DNA of 64,000 nucleotides from Apostichopus japonicus (GCF_037975245.1 NC_092561.1:6642501-6706500), one strand, 5' to 3'; shown: positions 10,991-25,755, counted from the stretch's first letter. A program made the numbers and translations. Notes: generated by a model from the letters alone, not told the origin.

Positions 10991-13900
10991 TGTCATTAAA
11001 GGTTAAGAAAATGAAATTTGCAAAAAGGAGGAATATTTTAATAAGTTTCTATCGAAGAACATTTTATTGCTTCAATCAATAAATTAGTTGAGTATAGTAA
11101 AAATAAACTAAAAAAGTACAAAAAATACGTTCAATTAATTCGATTCTCTTTGTTACTAAATTAAGGCATAAAGGTATGGTCCAATGGTTATAGGCAATGC
11201 AGGTTTTCGGTAATTTTAATAATTTAGCAAACTAAATTACAAATCAAAGTTAAGAGAAAAACACAACTTTCCTCTTTTTTCTTTTTTTCTTTAGATTTAA
11301 AGTTGTTTATCCAAGACTTCAGAAAACTCACAAATAAATGTTTCTTATTTGCTTAATTTGTATAACTTGCCATATTAATTACTTTTCCTTAGAAAGTTAC
11401 GTATTGTGGAAGACTTTGTAATTACGTACAACAGCAGATACAAATTATCAGAAATACTGTTTACCTAATTTTATGAATTAATTATCTATTTCAGCTTTTT
11501 CGAATTTCGTTTGAACCTGTTATTCTCTATATGCATAAGTCCTGAATATATCTGTTCCAAGTTACAAATGTTTGGAAAACAAACATCCGTACAACATAGT
11601 AAACTCACACTCGGGATCATAAACATCCACGCATTATAAAATAGACCCATATCAACACACTTCAGCAGCAATACAGATCATGTTTTTTTAATATTTTATC
11701 ATCATTCTTTATAATTGCTTTATGTTTTTTCAATTATTATTCGTTTCGTTTGTTTTATTCTACTTTTTTGTCACATCGTAATGGAACCAGCTTGTACATA
11801 CCGTCTGCGATGGCTCCGTTGCTATGGATACCAATTCCAATAGATTTTTGGGTGTACAGCGTTACCAGCATTTTATTCAAAACTCTTCTGTTGCTTAAAA
11901 AACTGTCCACTCTCGTATCTCATAAGGCATATATACTAGCCCCTGTTCCACCACACGCGTTTTCTAAAAAATAATAATAATATAAAATAATAATTATAAA
12001 AAAAACGGTCCATTCTTACTACAATTAATAGATTAAAAAATCAATGTTTAAGTCATATCATCTGGGCTTTTCTTTTTTCGAAAATATTGAGTCACCATCA
12101 ATATATCATAAGGCTCCTTACATTATTTACTACCTTCTATACCTTCGCAAATGCTTATAATTTATCTCACTTTTGAACATCGATACACGATTATGATCGA
12201 TGGGGAATCGAGGAGGGAGAAAATGGGGGAGGGGAGGGGGAGACCAAAATTATTACCAAGAGAAAGCTTTCGCATCAATACTCCGCATAATGGATCATTC
12301 CAAAAAGTAAATTAACACTTTATTCGACAAAATGATCCTTTTAATATACTTATTGAAACATTACCTCACCACTCCCCCCCCCCCCCTCACCGTCTTAAAA
12401 TTATACGTTTACCATGCCAGTGCCGAAGAAATAATGCGAACATGAATTTATGAAATGTTTCGCTTCGAAGGCTTTGAACAAAATGAGGAAGAAGATATGT
12501 CTGTATATCGTCATTGCACGTACACAGTGTACATTTTGACCTTTTGTGCTCAATGTGTGACCTTCTTGGGATGACGTCACACCTACACATCCCAGTCCTC
12601 TTATATCGGAACTGTGGTCACGTGTTAATTACGATGCCGTGTCTAGCACAATAGTAAATGTTTCCATTGAAAAAAAAACCAGATAGTTCGCACGATTTTA
12701 GTTCAATACACGAGACCCCTTCTTAAAGCTCTTCACCCAAGAGAGAGGCTGTGACTGTACGAAACCCAAACAACTTGACCCACTCTCAACCCCTATCGGT
12801 CCCCTTAACAGGTAAACCCGTATCATCATGACTATGTTATATGTGTGAGTGTCACGAATCCCTTGAAGATGTGTGCTACTCATTCACGATAACATTCGTA
12901 TTGGAATGCCGTCGACTTCGTTCTCTTGGTGATCAAATAGAAATCTCAGATGCATTCTTGAAGAAAGAGGGCTCCAGACCTAAATGGTGTAGTGGTAGTG
13001 AGTTGAAAAGCTCGATGCTGCGTTGGTATGTGAGTCTGCAGGACGGTGAAAGAAAAAAGAAATGAAGTGAAATTGCGCCCTCTTTATGACTCCACGATTT
13101 TTAAGAACAGACGCAGCGGTGTAATTACTTATAACAGGTTTTAAAGGGGAAATACATTAATTTCAGCTTAAAACAAAAGACACATACAAAGGAAGTGCAA
13201 ATAAAAATAATACTAGAATGTTACATTAAATGCTTACATCAAAAGTATCATACTTTCTTCGAAAATATGACAACAGCCAACACCGTATTTTAATAAGGTC
13301 ACGTAAGGCAAATACCATCACTGACTTATGTTTTACTTTCATCATTAAAATTATTCTTTGACAGAAAGTTAATCAATCAGTAGCAATATAATTATGCAAA
13401 CGCAAAACATAAAATATTTATGATCCATAAAACATTAGTATTTTTTCTATAAATATTTGATGTTTCTTTAATTTATTTTGGGCTGAACAAATTTAACATC
13501 AAACACTACACCGTTATTTTAAATAGATTTTATGATTTGTTCAGGAGAATAAATTGAATTATAAGTGAAATTGACTAATAATTAATTTTACATTTTGCAG
13601 CTTTCAGTGGTCAATCTATCCCTATGATGTAAAAAAATCTAAAGAATCTTGAATTCGTTGCATTTTTTTTATCATAAAATAAATTTTCTAAGATGTTGAT
13701 TAGGGGAATAGTATTAAGGATATAATATTAAAAGGCACCTTACCTTAGTGTCTCCGTAATCATTAGCTTCAAATAGTTCATTTTTTACATAATATAGCTT
13801 TCATTACACTGTTGCAATGAACATGAGTTGTTTTGATAAGCTTTGCTGTTGTTACAGTATTTTTCCCTCCTCTCCTCCCCCCCCCCCCTCCCCCCATTTC

Positions 13901-14640
13901 AATTTGGGATATTGTTTAAATGGAACTATCCGTTTTCATATTTCCAAGAAACAAGTGAATACCGACAAAGTTATTAATATAATAATTAAATAATATTAAT
14001 TTCTGTCAGGTTTTTGTTGCTTTTAAACTTAGAAATATAATTCGTCAACTTGTACCACGTGCTCAATATTGGCAGAGGATAGAAAAACAAGCCAACCATG
14101 AATTATACGTGGTTTTATCGGTAAACTCGTTATTCCAAATAAATATATTTCTAACTAGTAAAAAATGTGTTTTATTTGCTTATCCATAAGATGCAACTGT
14201 CGTTGAACACAGTACATGAATGGCATATATATAAACATGTTCTTCTCTTGACATTTTCTGGAATTATATCATTTTTTTTACATTTCAATTCTTCAAGGTT
14301 TATATATATTTTATATAAGTAATATCAGGTCGATGTTTGCTAAGGGCGTAAACGTTGCGTATGCGATACAATTATAAGTTTAGATCATTTACTTACACAC
14401 TTTAACAATTCTTATGTGTTTTATATAGATGTAATGTATCGCTTGATTATTCATCAGTGAATTGGAAACAATTCCAGCATGCACCACTGCATCTTTAATG
14501 CTTGAATGTGAGATTAAATTAGTGATTCATACAGCACAGACGAGTTTAATTACTACTTGCTCATAACGTCTGTGTGTATAGACTTCGTCTATGCTCGTGT
14601 ATAGTTACAGACTACCGTGCGTGTGTATCAGGCCTATATC
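10991..14640. other. Non-coding stretch
   Basis: AT-rich DNA with poly-C runs near 12368 and 13879 and a SINE-like head fragment near 12986-13040. A + strand segment near 11175 resembles a tRNA A box but has no B box. No coding exon could be supported; the ORFs at 11486-11974 and 12387-13065 have no recognisable motif. Confidence 0.5.
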
Positions 14641-14647
14641 CATTTCA

Positions 14648-14650
<3 letters not shown>

Positions 14651-14714
<64 letters not shown>
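14651..14714. repeat. (TA)n microsatellite
   Basis: Uninterrupted TA run of about 32 units. Confidence 0.97.
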
Positions 14715-14716
<2 letters not shown>

Positions 14717-17700
14717 AACCTAAAACATTAAGTTAGCAGCGTTTTGTAGTTTCTTCTGAAGTATAGCTTTGAATTCTGATTCTAAACGTTTCTGTTTAAT
14801 TAAACTCATGGGATCTTTAACCTGTTATGAATTAAATTGCACCGGATATGAGAAAAATGAGAAGGCAAAAACCAGACGATTTACTAAAACTTTAGTTAAA
14901 ATTAGACGTACTCGTAATCTATAGCTGTTTTCCGAATTTGGAATTTCCTAACGCCTTTTCTAAATGATTAAATCATATTTCTTGAGACTTACCGTGTCAA
15001 TATTTCGTGTAGTTTAATATGATGCAACAATTATTGTATGTTTTTTATTCTAACAGTTTGCTATCTGGCTTAAAAGGCGGTTAAATGAGTCAATTCCGAT
15101 AAATTACCGTGCAGAGTGTCTCATTACAATAACACAGACAAATGACAGGTTTGGCGAAGTTATTAAACATAGGAATTAATGGTTATAAAATAATTTGCAT
15201 TAATTTCTTTGTTAATAAGTTACTTTAATAAATTTCCTAAGACTAACCTTGTTAAACTCTTATGTGTTTGTAATAGTACAACAATCTATTTAGCTTTTGT
15301 TAAGACTTTAAACTGATTAGAGTTTCAATATACAACCATGCGGTGTTTATCGATACAAAATCAAAGGTAAAGTACCGGTTGCGCGAATTAACTCAAGGCA
15401 AAACTAGGCCTAATGGTATAACCATCCTGTAGTTTATGTCACTTTCTTTGCAAAAGGAGTTACTTTAAGTTGAAATCACATTAGGGATAAAACGAAAATT
15501 AAATTCATCTGACAAGGGGTCTGTATTCGTTCAACTTTTTAAATTTATTCTGACCTAATTTTGAGTTTCCTTCGTCTTATAAAACATGTTTTCTGATACG
15601 CTGTATAGTGTTCCTGTTTTCACCTGTTGATTAAAATTGACCAATCACATTTCATTTTCTAACGGCGTCAGATTATGATCCCTCGGGCTAGTCATAGGCA
15701 AAAACTTATTTTGACAATTTGTCTTCAAGGGGGTGTAAATATGTTCATGGAAATGTAAAACCCTTTATTTTTATACTCTTCGAAGATGTAATCGAGGTTT
15801 CAACAAGAGGCTAGAACTATAGCTCTTCTTTTTTTCAGAAGATAGGTCGATGACCCAAGTTGCTATGGTAGATACAGGCTTAGAAAATTCCAATAGATGA
15901 TCTCATCTCATGCATATTCAGTTAAGCGGTTTTCTACTTATCTTTTCTTCGAAGATATCATTGTTTGATATAATTGTTATTATTTGTTATTGTTTGAATT
16001 GTTATTATCGCCTGACGTTAAACTTACCGTACTTTGTTTTAGGCGCATGTTATGTGATTTCAAACCTTTCTTTGTGTATTGTGTTTTGCTTCTTCTTTTA
16101 TATACAATATCATAACTTATCAATTCAGACCCAATTACCTCATTAGTTTTGCATCAAAGATCTAACTAAATTAGAGCCCTTGACACAAATTTATGAAGTG
16201 GATCCTGGTAAAGAGAAACTCGGTTAAGTTTTAACCAAAGTAAAAAACAATTTCTTTCTTTCCTTTTAAGATCTTCCAATTTTCTGGCTAATTTGAGTAA
16301 AATTTTAATTTAAGCTGTGCCCAAATATTTGTTGATGTCGTTCTTTGATTTTCTTGCCTCATACATACATGATGGCTGAAAATTATCCATGTATATTAAT
16401 ATTATGAATATTATCTTATACTTATATCTATTGTTCCTTGTCCTTTTAATTTAGTACACACCAATAAACTTCTATCATCGACAACGAAACTTTAAATTTG
16501 AATAAAAGTAAGATTTGTACTTGAAGAATAACAGATCATGAAATACATGTTAGAAACAAAATGTATAAACCTTCTAAACAAATAAATTAGAAATAAGGAA
16601 GAAATTGAATTATTGAAAAACAATACTTAATCAGTTTATACCATTCCACATACCAGGCGACGGACTTAACTTGGTTTATTAGTATAATGTCACGGAAATT
16701 TTTGAATTAATTCTGGGTTTTCTACTAGTCAACGCGTGAGAATCTTTTCATTCAAACCACAGATATCGAATTTGGTTATTTATCTGGTGATTCTGACAAT
16801 TTTAACCACTTTAACTACTTACCCACTAGGTTTTGTCTAATTTATGGAAAGTATATGTCTTCTGCTTCCAGTTCTAGAATGAACTTGAGCGAATGGATGA
16901 AAACAAAATTCGTGTGTTTAATTTTTCATTTTCAAATTTATATATATGTTGAATACGCTACTTGGTGTGAAACATCTATTTTTGTTAATACAATTGAAGT
17001 TGTCACATAGATTATAATGATAGTTTTATGATTAATTTCAATTTTTTTAGATGTTTTGATAAAGAAACGTCTGTCTTACGTTAGCATATTGAAAACAAAT
17101 GATAATATATGACTGTTACTCTTATAGCGGAGCAAAAACTTGAAAGATTATGTCATTTGAATTGTAGTTAATTGTCTTGTTTTCCAAATTACCACTGAAA
17201 AGCAGGCTTTAAATGAGGTAAATACATAATTTTTTTCATATTTCAACAGAAGCTTTTATTTTTGCTCTTTTCTTTCTGTTGCATATTTATTCCATTCCAA
17301 AATTTACATAATTATATGACACATTTGTCTACCTCGATATATTCTTATTCATGTTCTGATTTTTTTCGTCTTTTGTTCCTTCTTCTATTTATTATATTTT
17401 AATTTACTTCATTCTTTTATATCGCAAATTTCCTTTCTTTATTTCACCTAACTTTAACTTTCTATTCATTTAAACCACTTGATTATCCACTCTGCTAAGA
17501 AAATTGAAGCTGTTTGAAGTAAAATAAAAAATAGCTTATATCAGTTTCTTTCAAGTTCTTTCTTTTCCCTCAGCAGATTAATTTTTTCGTTTGCTCATTT
17601 ACATTCACCTAACATTTCCATAACTTTGTGACATATTTTTTTTCTCGCGATATGATTGCTTTCGTTATATTTTTATCATTTTTTTCTCCTTCCTCCTTGT

Positions 17701-18440
17701 TCCGTTTTCACTTTTATCAGTTATTTCATTTTTTTAAATTTATTGTTACAAAGGTCATTCTTCATGCCACCTAACTATCAACATGATAATATTTCAAACC
17801 ACTCTATAATAACTTATATATTGTTCTTAAATATGACTGTTTGAAAATAAAAAAATGACTGACAATTGTATTAAACAGATGAATCTTTTGTTCATTGCAA
17901 CGAGTCATCATTCGACAATTTTACATATCAATAAATAAACTCTGAATGTTGTTATTCGATATTTTATCAATCAATAAACAGCTGAAACTGCATGTCAAGG
18001 CAATGAGTGGGCTCTCAGATCCTACCGGGAATGGACGGCTTAGTTTTCAACCTCTCCAGGAGATCTCAGTTGTTTTTAGTTGATCCACAGCTGAAAGTAG
18101 GTTTGATTTTGTTATAGACTGTAAGTTGAGTTGAGGTCATGTCATAGAGACAATTGCTGTCTTCAACAATTTCTTTGAATCACTCGATGTTTGTGTTTTG
18201 GTTTACTCATCGAGTTTATTATGCCAATGCATGAAGACCACATCAGCATTCATTTTACTTGGGTAAAAACTTTAAGATTTACAGTAGTAACTGTGTCAGT
18301 CTCCGTGTGTACCGGATGCATAATCAAGTTTACACAAAGCATATTGCGTATATTGCACGGAAATCTTATAATAGTCATTTTGACAATTCTTAATTCATTT
18401 GATATCTGTGGATATAATTTATTCGGTCGTTAATTACATG
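14715..18440. other. Non-coding stretch
   Basis: Strongly AT-rich with no recognised gene, RNA or organised repeat. Short ORFs such as 15910-16146 and 17656-17844 are composed of AT-driven hydrophobic residues. Confidence 0.55.
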
Positions 18441-18444
18441 TATA

Positions 18445-18592
18445 CATTCATTCATTCGTTCATTCAATTAATTAATTCTTCCATCCATCAATAAGTTAGT
18501 CATCCATTAATCCACACTCGCTTATCCATTCAGCCATTATCTATTCATTTATTCATCCATTTATCCAGTCATCCATTCACTCACTCACTCAA
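18445..18592. repeat. Degenerate CATT/CATC tetranucleotide repeat
   Basis: Runs of ATTC, CATC and CACT tetranucleotides with many substitutions, including TTCATTCATTCGTTCATTC and CATTCACTCACTCACTC, in an otherwise AT-rich context. Confidence 0.75.
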
Positions 18593-18599
18593 ACGTCTG

Positions 18600-21500
18600 C
18601 GTTAAACTATAATCAAAACTAAATAGTTGATTGACAATATTTGTTTAAAATATTTCATGGTTTTCTTTAAAGCGAGTAAATTTGAATTCGCCCGTATTAA
18701 ACTGTATATTTAGTGTGTTTAAAATTGTGTTAAACCGAGGCATTTTAATATTTGATCATTCTAATTAAGCTTGTTTATACACTGTAACAAAAATGTCCAG
18801 TTTTACATTCATATTTAAGTATTGGCAAAATGTATACTATAAACTTAGAGATGGAAAGTTAATACGTGTTAGTTAAATAACCATATTTTACAGTCCAACA
18901 ACGTATGTACTAAATATTACAAAATATGTATATAAGTCAGTATATTATATGTGAAACCTGCATTAAAATATTTATACAAAACCAAATATATGATTATTAG
19001 TTATCTATTTATTATTTTATTTCCATTAGTTATTATTACAGAGTTAAATTATTCTGATTTTTTGCATTCTCTATTTAGTCATATTTTATGAAAACTGTTA
19101 AACCTAACCAGAAGGTTTTGTTCCATTGAATTTTTTAAATTATTTTCTTCAAATATTATGTTTTCATCCTGTTTTGTTTTGAAGTTAAAACTGTTAGCCA
19201 CAGCCGTGTATAAAGTCTGCACAGTATTTAACAAAAGAGGTAACTTCCCGTGTTTATTAAAAATTTGCTGCAATTTTGTTGGACTAAATATTAACTGGTT
19301 ATATTTCCGGCTACTTTACCTCTCCTTGGACATTTGAATATACATATACCATCATATTTTGCCTAGTTTATAGCATAATGCATATTTGAAGAAAGTAAAA
19401 TATTCCTGGGCAGCATTCGTATAGACATATCATACGCTTAATCTTGGTATTAATATTTCATTTTAAAAATAAACAGATTTGTTTTTTTACAAAATATAAC
19501 GTCTATTGTGACTTGGAAAGCAACAAAATAATCACTCTATTTGACACTCAATTTAGGTTTTACTTCCAAAATTTTACGTTTTTAAAGTAGACTTCTGATA
19601 TATTCCAGTTGCAGATATTGTTTGTTTCAGCGTTTACAACTTCTGTAAAATTTTCGTCGCATCTTTAATTGGTTAAAAAATGCATCCCGATATCCTTTTT
19701 TAATGGCGAAGGCATAACGGGATATTAGCCAAATATTATGAATGTTTACAGCTATATGCAGAAGAGGCTGTGACATCTTTATGACAAAGGAAGGGAAAAA
19801 GTGTCTTTGATTTTCTTAATAATTTTCAAATCATTTTATCTTCAGAGAAAGATATCCTTTCAAAAATACAAATGCAATTTAACGAAAGTCTTGACGTGGG
19901 GTGAAATTTGACAGTTTAGCGCAAACTTGAAATGTGTAATATTTTGCCAAGGAATCAACAATAATACTATAAAAGGAGAGTTAAGTTTCGGAAGAAATTG
20001 ATTCATGATAACACGATAGAACACACAATGTGATTCACTTACTGAAATGATAAATAATTGGCTGGGGACAATAGGTTACAATAAAAGAGCAAGAGTTAAG
20101 AGCAAGTTATTGAAATGAGGAAATATAAATATCTTCCCTATAAAGGGACAAATTGTCTGCCAACGGAATATTATCAAACCTACTATAAACAATAAACCAT
20201 ATCTAAAAGTTAGAAACAATTATACCGAAGAACTATTTACAATTTGGAATAGAATTTTATTCCAAAATGATAATTGTAAACATTAGTTCAATATATTGCT
20301 GATATATTTTCAGATGTAGTTTTCCCTAGAATGAGACACATTGTATGTCACCAAAATATTCTTTTAGATAAGTTTGTGTCATTTATCAAACTTTCTAAAA
20401 ACCTTATCTGAAGTTAAGAACAATATAATTTAAAATATATAATGTCTAATGTAATGTGTAAGGAATATTAATATATAACGTATAATGTATGATGTAAAAT
20501 ATCATATATAACGTATAATGTATAATATAATATATAAACTATCATGTATAGTGCATAATGTATCATATATAAATATTATAGTTATTCCAAACTGATAATT
20601 GTTTGCATTTATTTCCAAAATTTTGCCTTATAACTTCAGATATGGTCTTACTTAGAAAGATTCACTGTGTTTGTCCCCGGAAAATCCCTTTAAGATAGAA
20701 CTCTCTCATTTATCAAACTGATCGTAAGAGGCATCGCAATCAATTTGCTTCAATGATTGAAATCATTACTCATATATCATATTTAACGTTTTATATATAT
20801 ATATATAAAACATCAAACATTCAAACATGACCTCTGTAATACAAACCACGTTTTCCGTACAATGCGTCATTAACTGTACTCCTAGGTGTTGACCTCATTT
20901 TTGTAACAAAAAAAATGAGAAAAAAAGTTCATGGAATGATTGTGTAATAAAGTTGTTGTCCTGTGACAGACATCATATCCAATAAACTAGAAGGGGTCTG
21001 TTTTTTTGCGAACGGTGTCATGATATGAACTCCACATTTAGACATTGTTACTTAACTACAAAATCACTTTTAATTTGTCAGTCCCAGTATCCCCTACCTG
21101 TGTCCAACAACTGCTTCTCATTCGTCAAACAGTTCGAACACCCCAAAGAATGCGTCAACTAAATTCCAAGAAGCATTAACAAAAAATCATGCACTATTTT
21201 CAACTGGTTAGTGACCGCCAGTTGGGGTTAAGGCACCATTTTATTTTCTGTAAACCCCATCAAAATGAGATATATAAAGTATACTGGTGATTATATAGTT
21301 GTAATTTCAATACAGTACCGCTTGGAGCAAATTAAATTAAAATGAACTTGTTTACCCCGCAGTGTTCATAAATTATCGCATATCTATAATACATACGCAA
21401 ACATATCGATTAGATGCCGTTGGATATCCAGCCATCTTCAACATTAAAGAACAGTATGTTTTGTAATGATAAGGGTTTCATTTGACTATTATTGTCACTA

Positions 21501-22560
21501 ATCTTTATCCTACTCGTTTATATACACCGAAAGAGTGTCAGTATACAAACAAAGATGTTTAATCTCCTTTTATAACTAATCCTAAAGGAAAAAATTAATT
21601 ATAAGCATATTTTCTAATGACGTCACAGTCTGACCTTAGGACAAAAAAATATTCACAACAAAATTATCGCTTTTATAGTTGTCACTTTTTTTCTTTCTCT
21701 TAACCAAGGAGTGATCTTTCTCAATACAATAAATATCAACATAATCTTTTTTCCCGTTAATTTAATCGAAATCTGCTTTCTGTAACAGAATGACAATAGA
21801 ACATAACGTAATTGTCCAGAACAAGTTTTTCCCCAGCATTTCTGTTATTAAGATAATTCAAATCTATTTATTAGGAAGATGGAACTCAATTTAAATACTT
21901 TAACCCAACAGGGGAGGGGAAACGGGGAGGGGAAGGGGAGGGTGACCCTTTGGTTGATCTTATTCTTGTTTGAAAAAGTTCTACATTATTTGCTGCTTTA
22001 TTAGCGTTTTCTTTTCTTTTTTAATATCTTCACAGCATTCGATAGTTTTCGGGAATGAAAACAGTTTGGACTTAAAACAAACATTTCCTTTAATTACTGA
22101 ACAAATATTTAAACAAACTAAAGGAATCACTTAAATTCTCAGATTGGAATTTACTTACTTCTAGCTAAATCATTTTTCGCCCTTCTATACAGTTTTAATA
22201 CCATCCACGTTTTTAAGAAAAATTGTACAAATTATTTGTAGTTATTATAAGAGAGAAGTTAATCAAATATAGTATCATTTTATTGACAAATTAATTTTAT
22301 TGAGGATCTTGTAATTAATATTCGAATGTATGATTATATATCCTACCTTGAAATACTATCGAAGTGACTGCCTATCACTCACCTGTCAATGATATCTTTG
22401 TAGGGTGATGTTCCTATACCTACTGTTCCTATAGCTCTAGGAACTTGGGCGTTATATTTGATTTCACAGTTGAATATGAATAAGCATTATTGCTAATGTT
22501 TGTAAATCTGTTTATGAGGGTATATTCGCTTAATCAGTAGAATTCATTATAACTCCTGTC
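18600..22560. other. Non-coding stretch
   Basis: AT-rich. It includes an imperfect repeat cluster at 20440-20580, a short G-rich purine run near 21911-21942, and no supported gene. Confidence 0.5.
20440..20580. repeat. Imperfect AT-rich short tandem repeats
   Basis: Variants of ATATAACGTATAATGTAT recur several times with deletions and substitutions. This is low-complexity tandem DNA without a fixed unit length. Confidence 0.6.
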
Positions 22561-22569
22561 ACGGTCTGA

Positions 22570-23407
22570 TACTGACAAATTAATGCATGCTTTTATTCCA
22601 TCCCGTTTTGATTCTAGTAATTACTTGTTAATTGGTTTGCCAGATTCTACTTCTAAATCCTTTGAACGGGTTCAGAAGGTCACAGCAAGAATTGTCTCTA
22701 GGTGTAAAGTAAATTTGATTCAAACTCTCTGATCAACTTCAGAGCTTGCATTAGCTTCCTATTAAGCAGAGAGTTCAATATTATTTAGTACTATTAACTC
22801 TCAGATGTATGTATGGACTTGCCCCCATCATACATATCTGAGCTGGTTCGCTGGCAAACACTCCGGGCGTAATCTCCGTTCGGCAAATAACTTTGAAGCC
22901 GGATTCAGTATATTAATAATCTGTGTGACACTAAATCTATATTTGGCAAGACTGTATATTTTGATCAGTGCTTTCAATCCACCGCTCCAACACTTTGGAA
23001 TAAATTGCCGGTTGGTGTTCGATCCTACACATCTTTTATTGGTTGTAAATCACATCTTAAGACACACCTTTCGGAGCAACCTTTTATTGTGTAACTTTAC
23101 TGTTTTTATCATCTTAACTGATTCGTTCTTTTACTTTTTAGCATCTCTTCTAGCTACTTTAGTCCTGATTCTGGTCTTTGATTACCTTTAACTTTAACCT
23201 TTTTTATTTTGCTAGCTTTTGTTTTGATTAATTTACTGTGTTTTGATTTCTTTTTACTCCTGGGCGTTCTTTTTTTGTGGTCATTGTCCTTTTCAAGTCG
23301 TTTTTCTAGGCTGATTTCATATTTTTCTTTCCTTTTCTGTGACTTATTGGTTTGTATTATAACGCATGTGAACACTTTTATGTTGGTATTGTGCACTTTA
23401 AATTAAT

Positions 23408-23410
<3 letters not shown>
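22570..23410 (+). pseudogene. L2-like non-LTR retrotransposon remnant (reverse transcriptase C-terminus and 3' end)
   Basis: In shifting forward frames the DNA gives, in order, a segment resembling NYLLIGLPDSTSKSFERVQK (about 22617-22680), a degraded 'LHWLPI' type block (about 22745), a 'YGLAP' block (about 22815), and at about 22978-23093 TAPTLWNKLPVGVRSYTSFI followed by GCKSHLKTHLSEQPF and a stop. That order of short blocks is characteristic of the region after the reverse transcriptase palm in L2/CR1-type elements. Stops and frame changes throughout show it is dead. About 300 bases of 3' untranslated sequence follow, ending at an (AAT)n tail near 23410, as expected for this class. The 5' part (endonuclease and main RT) is absent, consistent with 5'-truncated insertion. 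Confidence 0.75.
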
Positions 23411-23740
<330 letters not shown>

Positions 23741-23814
23741 TAAGAATATATGAAACGTGTTTTGTTAACATCAAGGAGGATGACATATTGTAAAACCATA
23801 TTCCTAAAACTTAC

Positions 23815-24005
23815 TTTATAATGTAAGCTTGTCGCGAGTTGAGCCTGTGCAATGTCTCCATAGGAAGGCATTGTTGGTATTCTATTGCAGTGGATAACAT
23901 ACGGAGCCTGACGCTGCAAGCCACGAACATCGAAAGACATAGACGAGATAGCGCCATCAGCCAGAGGTAACATGTATGGAAAGAGGGCAATCTTTGACTT
24001 CATAC
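23815..24005 (-). CDS. Internal exon of an unrecognised gene
   Basis: Read on the minus strand, TTTCTATAG at 24006-24014 is a good splice acceptor and the sequence after 23815 begins GTAAGT, a consensus donor. The 191 bases between are fully open in one frame (two bases, then 63 codons). The peptide is of ordinary composition, including PYMLPLADGAISSMSFDVRG and later QAPYVIHCN and PSYGDIAQAQLATSLHYK. The sequence is less AT-rich than its surroundings. Entry is in phase 1 and exit in phase 0. I do not recognise the protein family. Neighbouring exons were not found: the 3' side runs into simple repeats and the L2 remnant, which must then be intronic. It could alternatively be an old transposon or pseudogene fragment, but the paired consensus splice sites argue for a real exon. 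Confidence 0.5.
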
Positions 24006-24354
24006 CTATAGAAAATAAAAACAGAGAGATGTGAGCCACAAATGAATTAGTTTTAATACTTAAAAGGAGATATATCTTATCAATAGATGACGTGACACAC
24101 CGGTCAGCTATATGGCACTTATCATTCATGTCAATAAATTGAGATATGTTGAACATTTAAAAAGCCACATTTGATTCATAAAATGACACATTGTAATTTA
24201 ACCATACAGTTTGGGTTGTCATTTCAATGTGGTGCCCGTTGGTCAAATCCGGAACGGCGACAGTTTTCAATCCGGGCCTGCGAACCGAAAAACATTGGTC
24301 CAAAATTGTCCTGGCACTAGTCGGGTATGCAGACCGTAAAGGCCGTAGCATTGT

Positions 24355-24486
24355 GCCCCCTACCACTCTATCCTTCCCCCTACCACTCTACCCTGCCCCT
24401 ACCACCCTTCCCTGCCCCACTCTACCCTACCCCTACCACTCTACCCTACCACTCTTCCTTGCCCAATACCACTCTACCCTAACACA
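24355..24486. repeat. Pyrimidine-rich minisatellite
   Basis: Repeats of a unit close to TACCACTCTACCCTGCCCC, about 19-22 bases, five to six imperfect copies on the + strand. Confidence 0.75.
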
Positions 24487-25741
24487 TTGCTACATCTATA
24501 TAGGCACAGTGGGATTTAGGTTCTCTGGCCCTCTCCCTCCAACCATTGTACGTCTCTAGTCCTCGTTCTAAAGTACTTTAGAAGCCCCGTTCTAAATTTA
24601 TCCATCTTATGGATTTTTGTTACCGTATATGTTTCACAATTTTTAAGTAATTTCATTTTATATTCCACTTTATTTTTTCACACTTTGAAGTAAATATGTT
24701 TTATACTTTATTAAAAAAAAATCATCTCAATTTATTCAACAGTAGAATTAATCCGGAGTGTGACAAGTCAATTGTAGAAATGAAGACAAAGTGATTACAA
24801 CAAATGCGTGAAGCTAATTCGATTGGAAAGAAAGTTACAGATTTTAAATCCCTTAGATAACATATCAAATGGAATTTTTCGACCCCTCTGATTATTTATA
24901 CTTTTTTTTTCAATTTGAAGAATGGACTTAAATTTGTTTAAAAAATTCGTTTACAAGTGGAAGCTCATTGTTATAAGTTTTGCTAAAAACAAATATTTTA
25001 AGTGCGAAAATAAGAAAACTGTAATACTGTCTTTAAGAGTATTTTATAGCCAAAGAATTGACTTGCTTCGTCAAAACGAACTGCCTCCCCAGAATATATG
25101 TATTGTTCGATATTTAATCAAAAAATCTATTAAGCCATACTTTTAACTGTTTATTGTAACTCCGTTTTTCACGGCCTCCATTTATCATTTTAAGAACCAT
25201 AGCTTCATATTTCTCTATGTAATTTGTCTTCATAATGTACAAAACATTATTATTTTATTTCATCAATGTATTTGTTAATTTTGGTATTGTTATTTTGGTT
25301 TTCAAAATAGCCTTTAAACCCATTTTGCCTTCATCGGGGATTTCTGTCAGGTAAGTATTAAAATTAACATGATTAGTTTTAATTCTTGATTTGTATTCTG
25401 GTCCTCCTGCTGATTCAAATTTAAACTTTAATCAATTGAGAAAACATTACTCGAGGTTATATATGACCCAATGGACATATGTTTATATCATAGAAAGTTA
25501 CGTCACTTTAAAACTAACCTATACTTATTGTCATCTTGGTACCCATTAGGAACCCCCCTCTTGACCCCTGATGGGGTCATTAAGTTGACAAGGTAAGCCC
25601 CTTTCTCCAATAATTAACCAGTAGAGCCAAAAGTCACGAAATGGTTATTAATGGAGAATTGACCAAGGACAAAACTGATGATTAAGACCTCTTTGGAAAG
25701 CTGGAGTGGCACCAATGTATTTAAAAAGTAGGCGGGGAGTT

Positions 25742-25755
25742 GTCACCATGGCAAC
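25742..25755. promoter_or_regulatory. Perfect X-box-like (RFX) motif
   Basis: GTCACCATGGCAAC is a near-palindromic match to the 14-base X-box bound by RFX factors (GTNRCC-AT-RGNAAC type), which commonly marks ciliary gene promoters. No adjacent gene is visible, so it may be a chance match or lie in a repeat. Confidence 0.3.

Noticed and set aside
11173-11210. tRNA-like start (TGGTCCAATGGTTA)
   Set aside because: Resembles an A box but no B box or cloverleaf follows; at best a SINE or tRNA fragment.
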